A stretch of DNA of 64,000 nucleotides from the NCBI GenBank assembly GCA_025993015.1, contig DAJPFV010000001.1, positions 992,001 to 1,056,000 of the forward strand, in the 5' to 3' direction. This document shows, piece after piece, positions 34,940-43,199 of this stretch. Source of the DNA: Coriobacteriaceae bacterium (GTDB taxonomy: Bacteria; Actinomycetota; Coriobacteriia; Coriobacteriales; Coriobacteriaceae). Within the stretch, counting starts at the first letter, position 1; each line of letters starts with the position of its first letter. The notes under the pieces are model-generated. The model ran no database searches. It was not told where the DNA came from and was given only the letters and a program-made list of their open reading frames with translations. A program made the position numbers and the translations under genes.

Positions 34940-34973
34940 AGTAAACGCCAGGTCGCAGCAACCAGCCGCCAAT

Positions 34974-35016
34974 CCTATTCCTCAAAATCGAAAATTTTTC
35001 AGTTTTGAGGAATAGG
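34974..35016. repeat. TATTCCTCAAAA palindrome, left copy (also coaX terminator)
   Basis: CCTATTCCTCAAAA and TTTTGAGGAATAGG are inverted arms around a 15-base loop, followed by ATTTTTTG. It lies directly after the ATPase stop codon (35025) and after coaX. Copies at 36248 and 36334 lie upstream of the ATPase start. Confidence 0.85.
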
Positions 35017-35024
35017 ATTTTTTG

Positions 35025-36221
35025 CTAAGCCTCGCCGCACAACCACCTCGCCAGGTCCACGATCTGCACCCCATCGCGATCCGTGGCCTCGTGATGCGTG
35101 CGGGCAAGAATCATCTTGGGATACGCATCGCCAATGCTCAGCAGTGGCGAAATCTCGCGTTCAAACGTCTTATCCGAGCTGATGTCGTCGCTCACCTGAA
35201 TGTAGAGCTTCTCGCTTCGCTTGATTGCTACAAAGTCTATTTCCTTTTTATAGAGCACACCGACGTATACCTCGTATCCGCGGCGCAGCAGCTCGATGGC
35301 CACCATGTTCTCGTATACGCGTCCCCAATCCATATCACGTGTACCAAGCAGTGCGTATTTGAACGCGTGGTCTGCCAGGTAATACTTCTCGCCGCTCTTA
35401 AGGTATTTTTTGCCGCGAATGTCGTACCGACGAACTTTATAGAAGGCAAACGCATCGCACAGGTACCCCATGTACGTGCCGACCGTCTTGTTCGTAATCT
35501 TTAGCCCATCCGCATTCAAAACATCTGTAATGTTGCGTGCCGACGTTATGTTGGAGACGTTGTCCATCATGTAATCGGCAATGCGCAGCAGTGCCGATTC
35601 GTTTCTCACGTTATGCCGCTGCACGATATCCCTCACGATGAGCGTTTTGAAGACATTGGAGAGATATTGGTAGCGCTGCTCCTGCAGTGGATAAGGGTAA
35701 GAGCCGGACATACCGCCGGTTCTCGCGTACTCATCGAAGTCGCGATCGACCTCGCCCTCGTCACTATAGAAGCGATACTCCTCAAACGAGAATGGGAAAA
35801 CCTCGATCTCGAACGTGCGCCCCGTAAAGAGCGTCGACAGATCGCTCGACAGCAAAAAGGCGTTCGATCCGGTGATGAAGATGTCGTACTGCTCGGATGC
35901 ATGGAGGCTGTTGATCGCGCGTTCAAAGCCGTCGCACATCTGAACCTCGTCGATAAGCAGGAAGTTTTGCTTGTCGGACACTCGATGCTCTTTCACATAG
36001 GCGAGCAGGGCATGATATTCGAGCAGGCCCTCGAACTCGTCGAGGTTGTAATTGATATGGATGACATTCGAATTGGACAGATTTGCCTCCACGTAATCGC
36101 GGAGGGCCTCGAGCAATTTTGACTTACCGCTACGGCGAATGCCCGTTATGACCTTGATGTCCGGTACGCCAATAAGGCTCGTCAACGTGTCCATATATGA
36201 CGTTCTATTGATGAGTTTCAT
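35025..36221 (-). CDS. AAA+ ATPase with DUF4143 domain
   Basis: The 398-residue protein has an N-terminal AAA_14 ATPase: Walker A GIRRSGKSK (residue about 28), Walker B FLLIDEVQM, and the sensor region DIFITGSNAFLL. A C-terminal DUF4143 domain contains DIVQRHNVRNESALLRIADY, KTVGTYMGYL and a restriction-endonuclease-like strand RGYEVYVGVLYKKEIDFVAI. GC content is lower than in the neighbouring genes. The role of this large family is unknown; members are often mobile or clustered with toxins. Palindromes of one kind stand on both sides of the gene. Confidence 0.88.
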   Translation of the reverse strand: MKLINRTSYMDTLTSLIGVPDIKVITGIRRSGKSKLLEALRDYVEANLSNSNVIHINYNLDEFEGLLEYHALLAYVKEHRVSDKQNFLLIDEVQMCDGFERAINSLHASEQYDIFITGSNAFLLSSDLSTLFTGRTFEIEVFPFSFEEYRFYSDEGEVDRDFDEYARTGGMSGSYPYPLQEQRYQYLSNVFKTLIVRDIVQRHNVRNESALLRIADYMMDNVSNITSARNITDVLNADGLKITNKTVGTYMGYLCDAFAFYKVRRYDIRGKKYLKSGEKYYLADHAFKYALLGTRDMDWGRVYENMVAIELLRRGYEVYVGVLYKKEIDFVAIKRSEKLYIQVSDDISSDKTFEREISPLLSIGDAYPKMILARTHHEATDRDGVQIVDLARWLCGEA

Positions 36222-36247
36222 TGGTGCCTCCCTGCGGTCTTCTATCG

Positions 36248-36288
36248 CTATTCCTCAAAAACGAAAATTATTCAGTTTTGAGGAATAG
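36248..36288. repeat. TATTCCTCAAAA palindrome, copy 2
   Basis: CTATTCCTCAAAA and TTTTGAGGAATAG flank a 15-base loop 27 bp upstream of the ATPase start, where it may overlap the promoter or leader. Confidence 0.8.
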
Positions 36289-36333
36289 ACTCTGCAACGA
36301 ATATACCTCGTTAAAGGCCGAGCTGGCTTAATT

Positions 36334-36374
36334 CTATTCCTCAAAATCGAAATATTTTCAATTTTGAGGAATAG
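36334..36374. repeat. TATTCCTCAAAA palindrome, copy 3
   Basis: CTATTCCTCAAAAT and ATTTTGAGGAATAG, centre-to-centre 86 bp from copy 2. Loop bases differ among the three copies while the arms are kept. Confidence 0.8.
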
Positions 36375-36397
36375 GGTGCTGACAACCCATTCCCCAG

Positions 36398-36440
36398 ACA
36401 ACAAGACCCTCCCCGGCACAGCCGAGGAGGGTCTTGTTGT
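36398..36440. terminator. Strong hairpin terminator
   Basis: ACAACAAGACCCTCC and GGAGGGTCTTGTTGT form a 15-bp perfect stem, 32 bp after the stop of the biotin-ligase-like gene (minus). Confidence 0.75.
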
Positions 36441-36471
36441 CATCGCTATCTTTGAGCGCGGGCGCCTCGCG

Positions 36472-37173
36472 TTACAGTCCGCGAATCCGTACGGCCTCGG
36501 GCGGAAACTCCTGCTCGCCGGCGTCGGTCTTTATGGTCGCGCGACCCCAAATATCCAGGCCTGCGAACACGCCCACCGCGAGCGGCAAGCCGTTGGGCGA
36601 CACCGCCGCGACCTGACGACCCAGCAGCGGCACCATGTCGAAGTAGTCACCCAGCACCGGAGCCAGCGGGCCGGCAGCTCCCTGTGGCGTGTTGGCGACA
36701 ACCGCCCAGGCGTCCACGCGGGCGAGCACCGCGGCGGCCAGCGCCTCGACCAGTGCCTCGTCTGCCATATCAACGCCAAGCCCACTCAACGCCGCGCGCT
36801 CAATATCCACCGTCACCGCGGCAAACATGCCCGCGGCACCTGCACCGCCGTTGACGGCGACACGCGCGAGCGACGTCTCAAATGCGGGCGCGCCGCACAC
36901 GATGTCGCTCGGCCACTGGATACCCACCTTGCCGGCAAGCCCCAGGCCCGGCGTTGCGGCCGTGCCCGCGAGCGCATCCATCATGCCCATCGCGGCCACA
37001 AACGGCAGGCCGTGGAACGCATGCATGTTCACATCGGGGCGCACGACCAGCGAAAACGTCAGCGAAGCATCGCCCGCGCTCCACGCGCACCAGCCCGCGG
37101 ACACGCCCTCACGACCCGCATTACGTGCGACGTCCAACTCGGTGCCGGCGGCAACAGCACTCATCTCAATCAT
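36472..37173 (-). CDS. Biotin-protein ligase-like protein with degenerate active site
   Basis: The 233-residue protein follows the BirA/BPL fold: a region like the biotin loop (RNAGREGVSAGWCAWSAGDA), SLTFSLVVRP, then QWPSDIV in place of KWPND, and a C-terminal SH3-like domain (GVFAGLDIWGRATIKTDAGE). The GRGRRGR loop and the KLAG lysine that contact biotinyl-AMP are not present, so ligase activity is doubtful. There is no N-terminal DNA-binding domain. The ATG lies directly after the FolP-FolK stop, so the two are cotranscribed. It may be a diverged ligase or an octanoyl/lipoyl-type relative. Confidence 0.7.
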   Translation of the reverse strand: MIEMSAVAAGTELDVARNAGREGVSAGWCAWSAGDASLTFSLVVRPDVNMHAFHGLPFVAAMGMMDALAGTAATPGLGLAGKVGIQWPSDIVCGAPAFETSLARVAVNGGAGAAGMFAAVTVDIERAALSGLGVDMADEALVEALAAAVLARVDAWAVVANTPQGAAGPLAPVLGDYFDMVPLLGRQVAAVSPNGLPLAVGVFAGLDIWGRATIKTDAGEQEFPPEAVRIRGL

Positions 37174-38910
37174 CTACATACGCCCCAATTCGCCCACGAT
37201 ATGGCCCACGCGATCCTCGGGCTCCTTGACCTCGACGCCGTTGTAACGGAAGAATCGCGCCGGGTCGTGCATCAGGTCCTCGAGCGGCACCAGCACAAAG
37301 TCGCGCTCGCCAATGAGCGGATGCGGCAGGCGCAGCTTCTTGCCGCCGTGGGTCTCGCCGTCCATCCACAGCAGGTCCAGGTCGATGGTTCGCGGACCGT
37401 TGGCCTTGGCCTTTTTGGAACGGTCTCGGCCCAGCTCGGCCTCGATCTTCATGAGCTCGTCGAGCAGCACCAGCGGCGCCAACTCGGTCTTGATCTCGAT
37501 GACGGCGTTGGCAAACGCGTCCTGGCGCGTCTCGTAGGCCGGCTCGCTCTCGTAGATGCGCGAGCAGTTGGACACACAGGTGAGCGGGATCTCGGCAATC
37601 ATGTCGCGCGCGGCGCGGATGTTGTCGCAGCGGTGACCCAGATTGGAGCCCACGGCCACAAACGCGCGGCGCGGCTGCGGCTTGGCGACGGCCCAATAAC
37701 CGTTCAAGAACTGCGCAAAGCCGGCAACATCGTGCACGCGCACGATGTTGGCACCGGCCTGGATGGCGCCCAGGCACACGCCAAACGTGGCGGCATCGCG
37801 CTCAGCGGCCTCGGTCACGCCCGAAACGGCGCCCACAAAGCGCTTGCGCGACACGGCGCACATGAGCGGATAGCCCAGCGACGCCATCTTGGCGGTCTCG
37901 CGCTGAATGACGATGTCCTCGTTAGCCGACTTGCCAAAGCCTGGGCCGGGATCGATGCAGATGCGGTCGCGCGACACGCCGGCATGGATGAGCGTGCGGG
38001 CTTGGTCGGACAGAAAGCCCATGACGCGGCGCATGATGGGCGCCGAATCGGGCAGGGTGAAGCGGCGGAGCTGTGAGGTGGGCACATACGCCTCCTCGCG
38101 GCGGGCGCTGCGGCGCATCATGGCGGCCAGGTGGTCGCTGGGTTCCGGCGTGGGCTCGGCGGGTGCAGGTGCGGCCTCGGGCGCGGCGGTCGCAGCGGCA
38201 GCAGTCTGCTCGGCGGCCGGCGTCTCCTGTTCGGCTGCGGGCTCGGGCGCGGGCTCCGGTTCGCCAAACGGCAGCGAGGGCTGTACCACACCGCCCGGGA
38301 GTTTGGCCTCCGCCTTGGGTTCGCCCAACAACTTGCCACGACGACGGCGGGCCGGCTTCTCGGCCTCGCGCGCAGCCTCGGCAGCCGCCTCGCGTGCCTT
38401 CTCGGCAACAAACGCCGCGGCCGAGGTATCGAGCTGCACCGTCGCATGCGTGCGCGCAGGCGCGGCAACCTCGCCGGCATGCATCACGATGACGCCGCAA
38501 GTGCTCGTCTTAACAAACTCAATCATCTTGGGATCGGTGAAACCCGTCACATCGTTGACGATCGAGGCTCCGCAGCGCACGGCCGCCTTGGCAACCGCCA
38601 CATGACGCGTGTCAATCGAGACGATGGCGCCCTCCTTGGCCAGTGCGCGCACCACGGGCAGCACGCGGCGGGCTTCCTCGTCGGGGTTGACCGGGGTAAA
38701 GCCGGGACGCGTGGACTCGCCGCCCACGTCGATGATGTCGGCACCGGCGTCGAGCATCGCCAAGCCGTACTCAATCGCGGCATCCGGATCGAAGTGCTCG
38801 CCGCCATCGCTAAACGAATCGGGCGTCACGTTGAGGACGCCCATGATGCGCGGACGGTCAAAGCTGAGCTCGTACTTTCCGCACCGCCATGTCTTGCTGT
38901 CGTTCGCCAT
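37174..38910 (-). CDS. Dihydropteroate synthase - HPPK fusion (FolP-FolK)
   Basis: The 578-residue protein makes two folate steps. Residues about 15-410 are dihydropteroate synthase (GVLNVTPDSFSDGG, DVGGESTRPG, VNDVTG, CIDPGPGFGKS, SRKRFVG, VRVHDV). Residues about 415-575 are 6-hydroxymethyl-dihydropterin pyrophosphokinase (FVAVGSNLGHR, YESEP, GPRTIDLDLL, PHPLIGERDFVLVPL). The synthase is split by an insert of about 125 residues (about 165-290), rich in Ala, Pro and Glu. AGGAGG six bases before ATG 38910 decides the start. It is followed at once by the biotin-ligase-like gene. Confidence 0.92.
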   Translation of the reverse strand: MANDSKTWRCGKYELSFDRPRIMGVLNVTPDSFSDGGEHFDPDAAIEYGLAMLDAGADIIDVGGESTRPGFTPVNPDEEARRVLPVVRALAKEGAIVSIDTRHVAVAKAAVRCGASIVNDVTGFTDPKMIEFVKTSTCGVIVMHAGEVAAPARTHATVQLDTSAAAFVAEKAREAAAEAAREAEKPARRRRGKLLGEPKAEAKLPGGVVQPSLPFGEPEPAPEPAAEQETPAAEQTAAAATAAPEAAPAPAEPTPEPSDHLAAMMRRSARREEAYVPTSQLRRFTLPDSAPIMRRVMGFLSDQARTLIHAGVSRDRICIDPGPGFGKSANEDIVIQRETAKMASLGYPLMCAVSRKRFVGAVSGVTEAAERDAATFGVCLGAIQAGANIVRVHDVAGFAQFLNGYWAVAKPQPRRAFVAVGSNLGHRCDNIRAARDMIAEIPLTCVSNCSRIYESEPAYETRQDAFANAVIEIKTELAPLVLLDELMKIEAELGRDRSKKAKANGPRTIDLDLLWMDGETHGGKKLRLPHPLIGERDFVLVPLEDLMHDPARFFRYNGVEVKEPEDRVGHIVGELGRM

Positions 38911-39004
38911 GAACATCCTCCTAAAATGCCCACGCCGCCGCGCTCGGGCGCTGGCGGCGGGGTCGCTTTGCAATCAGTCTTTCTATTGTATCCGCGCACG
39001 CGGG

Positions 39005-39757
39005 CTAGAACGCAAACGCGGCCGCGATGTCGCAAGAAATCAGCAGGTCGGCATTTGCATCCTGATCGGTGGGCACCAGATTGCAAATGGCCAGCGTATC
39101 GCCGGTAAAGTAGCGCGTGAGGCCCGCCGCCGGGTACACCACGAGCGAGGTTCCGCCCACGATGAGGGCGTCGGCCGCGGCAATAGCGGCATCGGCGCCG
39201 GTGAGCACGCGCTCGTCGAGCGGCTCTTCGTAGAGCACCACATCGGGCTTGATGCGGCCTCCGCATGCGGGACACACAGGCGCGCCCTCGGCGTCCTCGT
39301 GCTCGCGAGCGCAAATCCATTCGGCGCTATAGACCGCACCGCACGCTTGGCAAATGTTGCGATGAACCGAGCCGTGCAGCTCGAACACGCGCTGCGAACC
39401 GGCTGCCTGGTGCAGACCGTCGATGTTCTGCGTCACCACGGCATCGAGCTTGCCGGCGCGCTCCAGCTCGGCCAGTTTAGTGTGGCAGCGGTTGGGCTTG
39501 GCGCCAAGCGCGATCATCTTGGTGCGGTAGAAGTCGAAAAACTCGGCCGGATGCGTCTCGTAGAAGCTGTGCGAGAGCATGGTCTCGGGAGGATAGGCAA
39601 ACTGCTGGTGATATAGGCCGTCTACGCTGCGGAAATCAGGAATGCCGCTTGCCGTGGAAACGCCCGCGCCGCCAAAAAACACCACGTGATTATGGGTGTC
39701 GAACAGCTCCTCCAGCGCGGCGGAGGCCTGCTTGGGATCCGATATTGCCTGCGTCAT
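39005..39757 (-). CDS. Sirtuin (SIR2-family NAD-dependent protein deacylase)
   Basis: The 250-residue enzyme has all sirtuin motifs: GAGVSTASGIPDFRS (NAD binding), TQNIDGLH, the catalytic His in FELHGSV, two zinc CxxC pairs (CQACG, CPACG), and late GTSLVVYPAAGL. It removes acyl groups from lysines using NAD. Length is normal. It lies upstream of the folate gene on the same strand (95 bp gap) and is divergent from exonuclease III. Confidence 0.93.
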   Translation of the reverse strand: MTQAISDPKQASAALEELFDTHNHVVFFGGAGVSTASGIPDFRSVDGLYHQQFAYPPETMLSHSFYETHPAEFFDFYRTKMIALGAKPNRCHTKLAELERAGKLDAVVTQNIDGLHQAAGSQRVFELHGSVHRNICQACGAVYSAEWICAREHEDAEGAPVCPACGGRIKPDVVLYEEPLDERVLTGADAAIAAADALIVGGTSLVVYPAAGLTRYFTGDTLAICNLVPTDQDANADLLISCDIAAAFAF

Positions 39758-39870
39758 ATGTGTCCTCCGTCCGTGTCGCCGGAGCGGCGACGTTCACACC
39801 GTCGCTCGCGGACTCCGCCCCGCTCTTGTTGCGTTAATCTTAAGCCTGCCAACCCCGTCGAAAGGACACC

Positions 39871-40689
39871 ATGCCTCAGACTTATACCTTTGCTTCGTGG
39901 AACGTTAACGGCCTGCGCGCCGTGCTCAAAAAGGACCCGAGCTTTATTCAGATCGCGCAGGAGCTCGACGTCGATATCCTGGCGCTGCAGGAGACTAAGC
40001 TGCAGGAAGGCCAGGTGCAGGTCGACCTGCCTGGCTATCACCAAACCTGGAGCTACGCCGAGCGCAAGGGCTACTCGGGCACCGCGGTCTTTAGCCGCCA
40101 GGAACCGCTGCGCGTGTTGAACGCCGATGCACTGCTGCCCTATGCCGGCGAAGGCGAGGCTGCCGAGCTCGTCGCCCAGGCCGCGACTGAGGGTCGCGTC
40201 TGCGCGCTCGAATTCAACAAGTTCTGGTTTGTGGACGTCTACACGCCCAACGCTCAAAACGAACTCGCCCGCATCGACGTTCGCATGGCCTGGGACGACG
40301 CCTACCGCGGCTTTTTGAACGCGCTCGAGCACGAGACCGGCAAGCCCGTGGTGACCTGCGGCGACTTTAACGTAGCGCACGAGGAGATCGACCTTAAGAA
40401 CCCCAAGTCCAACCGCGGCAACGCAGGCTTTTCGGACGAGGAGCGCGGCAAGTTTACCGAGCTGCTCAATGCCGGGTTTACCGATACCTGGCGTGCGGCA
40501 AACCCGGACGTCGAGGGCGTCTACAGCTGGTGGAGCTATCGCTTTAATGCCCGCAAGAACAACGCCGGCTGGCGCATCGACTACTTCCTGGTAAGCGACG
40601 CAATCGCCGACAACGTACGCGACACCGGTATCCGTGGCGACATCTTCGGCAGCGACCACTGCCCTGTCACCCTCACGCTAGAGCTCTAG
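39871..40689 (+). CDS. xth: Exodeoxyribonuclease III
   Basis: The 272-residue AP endonuclease/3'-exonuclease of base excision repair has SWNVNGLRA, LQETKL (metal Glu), VDVYTPNA, the catalytic CGDFNVAH, the WWSYRFNAR substrate loop, RIDYFLVSD and the final GSDHCPV. Length and motifs are complete. GAAAGGACACC precedes the ATG. The gene stands alone, divergent from the sirtuin. Confidence 0.93.
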   Translation: MPQTYTFASWNVNGLRAVLKKDPSFIQIAQELDVDILALQETKLQEGQVQVDLPGYHQTWSYAERKGYSGTAVFSRQEPLRVLNADALLPYAGEGEAAELVAQAATEGRVCALEFNKFWFVDVYTPNAQNELARIDVRMAWDDAYRGFLNALEHETGKPVVTCGDFNVAHEEIDLKNPKSNRGNAGFSDEERGKFTELLNAGFTDTWRAANPDVEGVYSWWSYRFNARKNNAGWRIDYFLVSDAIADNVRDTGIRGDIFGSDHCPVTLTLEL

Positions 40690-40750
40690 CGCCAAGTAAT
40701 TCCTGGGGGACAGAGGAAAGCAGATCATGTGACCCCTCTCCCCCTATAAG

Positions 40751-40813
40751 TTGCGGTGGAATAGTTCCTGTTTGGGCAGCAAATAGCCAAAAACGAGAAC
40801 TATTCCACCGCAA
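40751..40813. repeat. Palindromic repeat, 17-bp stem, 29-base loop
   Basis: TTGCGGTGGAATAGTTC and GAACTATTCCACCGCAA are perfect inverted arms. The spacing resembles the 15-mer hairpins (arms about 16, loop about 25), but the sequence is different. It lies between convergent xth and the ECF operon and may terminate both. Confidence 0.75.
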
Positions 40814-40837
40814 GTTCGTGTGGGAACGCGAAATGCC

Positions 40838-41551
40838 CTACAGTCCGTATTTCACGACGACACGGTTAATGCGACGACACCAAGGCTTGTACAAGGCGGC
40901 CAAAAACACGCAGGTCGCAAGGCCGTGCGTAATATCGAACGGTACGGCAGTGGCAAGACGCGCCACGGCACCCGCCCAAGTAAGCGGCTGTACAAAACCG
41001 ATAATGTCGTACGCGTTGATCACCACGCCGTACAGCAGACCCGAAGCAAAGCCGTACGCCATCAGCGCCGGCATGCGCACGGTTCCATCCGCACGGTCGA
41101 ACGCACCGGCATGCGCCAGCGCACCGCCAACGTATCCCACGAGCCCCCAGGCATACATCTGCCATGGCGTCCACATGCCCTGCCCAAAAAAGAAATTGCT
41201 GGTCAGTGCTGCCAACGCGCCGACCATGAAGCCGTTGCGACGCTCGAGCGTCGCCCCGGCGATGATGGCGATGGCGCTCACGGGTTTAAAGTCGGGAATG
41301 GGGCCGAACAAGATGCGGCCCGCCGCAGCCAGCGCCGCCAACACTAGCGTGGGCATAATCTGGCGCAGGCCCGGTCGCGACGCCTCGTAGCCTGCAAAGA
41401 ACAGCGCGAGCACGAGCGCCACCACAATCAGCATGGCAAGTGCTGCCTGCTCAATGCCCGCCAGCAATGCTGCGGCCATTACCGCCGGCACCGCCAACAA
41501 CAGCGGAATCTCCAGTTTTACAAGTAGGCGCGAGCCGCGATAATCCGCCAT
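40838..41551 (-). CDS. ECF transporter substrate-binding (S) component
   Basis: The 237-residue membrane protein has six to seven helices. The segments AIIAGATLERRNGFMVGALAALTSNFFFGQGMW and MYAWGLVGYVGGALA resemble ECF S components; the exact vitamin cannot be told. It is the last gene of an operon with fused ATPases and the EcfT permease, and starts 4 bp after the ATPase stop. It is dedicated to its own energising module (group I ECF), as the gene order implies. Confidence 0.78.
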   Translation of the reverse strand: MADYRGSRLLVKLEIPLLLAVPAVMAAALLAGIEQAALAMLIVVALVLALFFAGYEASRPGLRQIMPTLVLAALAAAGRILFGPIPDFKPVSAIAIIAGATLERRNGFMVGALAALTSNFFFGQGMWTPWQMYAWGLVGYVGGALAHAGAFDRADGTVRMPALMAYGFASGLLYGVVINAYDIIGFVQPLTWAGAVARLATAVPFDITHGLATCVFLAALYKPWCRRINRVVVKYGL

Positions 41552-41555
41552 TCCA

Positions 41556-43199
41556 TCACGCCCTATAAAACACGTTGTCGGCAAAGAAATCTGCCGGCGG
41601 CTCCATGCAAGCAATTTCGCCGTCGAACATCATGGCAACGTCGTCGGCAACCTGCTCGGCGAAGTCCAAGTCGTGCGTGGCCATGATGACGGTGCCGCCG
41701 GCTTGCGCATGCTCGCATAGGGCGCGAGCGATAATGCGGCGGCTCGTCAGGTCCAGCCCCTTCGCGGGCTCGTCGAGCAGCAACAGCTCCGGACCAATCA
41801 ACAGCAGCTTTGCCAACGCGAGCAGCTGACGCTGACCACCCGAAAGATCGTACGGATGGCGCGCATCCAGGCCGTCCAATCCCAGCTGCGCCGCGCGCTC
41901 CCGCGCCACAGCCTCGTCATATCCGCAGGTCGAAGCCCATTCCATCAGCTCGTCGTGCACTGTCTCGGCGACCAGCAGGGCCTTGGGATTCTGAGGCAGC
42001 AGCGCCGCCGAGGCCGCCCTGCGCACCATGCGGCCGCGCTGCAGCTTGGCGGTCTTCGCCAGCACCGAAAGCATTGTCGACTTGCCGCAGCCGTTACCGC
42101 CCACAACCGCATGCACCGCGCCAGCCGAAAACGACGCATCGAGCCCGCGCAGCACCCAACCGCCCGCGCGATCGTAGCGAAACCAGCTCCCTGCCAGGGT
42201 GGTAGCCGACCCAGCGTGCATTTTTTGGAGTATTCTGCTTCCATCCGTGCGCGGGAAGGCTTCCGAGCCGTTCTCGAGCGACGTTTGCGCCACAAATTCG
42301 GACGATTTGTCCAATTCCGAACTTTTTTTCGCGCTCGATACGTCCCCGGGCGGCTCCAGAGAGCCCAAATTGTCCTCACGCCTGCTGAATACTCCTTTTT
42401 TTGCACATCGGATGGCACCCCACCCCAACATATCATCGGAAACCAGCGATTCTCGGCGTCCCAAAGAAGCCATATCCGCCACCTCGCGCACGCGACCGTC
42501 CTCAATCCGGTACGCACACGTCGCGTATTCGAGCATTGGGCGCGGCTGATGCGTCGCCACAACAACCGTGCAGCCCAGCTCGCGATTCACACGAAACAGC
42601 GCGTGCAGGAAATTCTTCTCGACAACGGGATCGAGCTGAGACGTGGGCTCGTCGAGCAGCAGCACACGCGGACGCAGCGCCAGGACGGCGGCAAGCGACA
42701 GCAGCTGTTTGCGACCGCCCGAAAGCGTGTCAGTATCGCGGTGAAGCCAGTCTTCCAGCCCAAAGAAATAGCTGGTCTCAGCTACGCGACGGCGCATCTC
42801 ATCACGCGCTAGCCCCAAGTTTTCCAGGCCAAACGCCATCTCGTGCCACACGGTTTCGCACACGATCTGGTTCTCGGGATCCTGGAACACATAGCCCACG
42901 CGCTCCGCCGATGCCCGCACATCCATGTCGGCGACGTTCTCGCCCAGCACGCGCAGTTCGCCAGTGCGCTCGCCCGCCGGAGCGATCTCGGGTTTGAGCA
43001 GCGACAGCAGCGTCGACTTACCCGATCCGGTACCGCCAACAAGCAGCGCAAATGCACCTTGGGAAACAGACCAGTCGAGCCCCTCGAGCACCGCAGCATC
43101 AGCATCGGGGTAGGCAAAGCTCAGGCTCCGCACCTCAATCGCCGGCATATCCGGGCCGCACGCCGCGCCCGACACCGGGCCCCTATCCAACCGAGCCAT
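41556..43199 (-). CDS. ECF transporter fused ATPases (EcfA-EcfA')
   Basis: The 547-residue protein has two ABC ATPase domains in one chain. Domain 1 (about 20-250): GGTGSGKST, LSGGRKQ, LLLDEPTSQLD, ATHQ. Domain 2 (about 330-540): GGNGCGKST, LSGGQRQ, LLLDEPAKGLD, ATHD. The Q-loop of domain 1 is FQDPENQIV. A linker of about 75 residues (about 258-335) is Ser/Glu/Lys-rich and less GC-biased. It should energise EcfT and the S component encoded on either side. The start overlaps the EcfT stop. Confidence 0.92.
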   Translation of the reverse strand: MARLDRGPVSGAACGPDMPAIEVRSLSFAYPDADAAVLEGLDWSVSQGAFALLVGGTGSGKSTLLSLLKPEIAPAGERTGELRVLGENVADMDVRASAERVGYVFQDPENQIVCETVWHEMAFGLENLGLARDEMRRRVAETSYFFGLEDWLHRDTDTLSGGRKQLLSLAAVLALRPRVLLLDEPTSQLDPVVEKNFLHALFRVNRELGCTVVVATHQPRPMLEYATCAYRIEDGRVREVADMASLGRRESLVSDDMLGWGAIRCAKKGVFSRREDNLGSLEPPGDVSSAKKSSELDKSSEFVAQTSLENGSEAFPRTDGSRILQKMHAGSATTLAGSWFRYDRAGGWVLRGLDASFSAGAVHAVVGGNGCGKSTMLSVLAKTAKLQRGRMVRRAASAALLPQNPKALLVAETVHDELMEWASTCGYDEAVARERAAQLGLDGLDARHPYDLSGGQRQLLALAKLLLIGPELLLLDEPAKGLDLTSRRIIARALCEHAQAGGTVIMATHDLDFAEQVADDVAMMFDGEIACMEPPADFFADNVFYRA

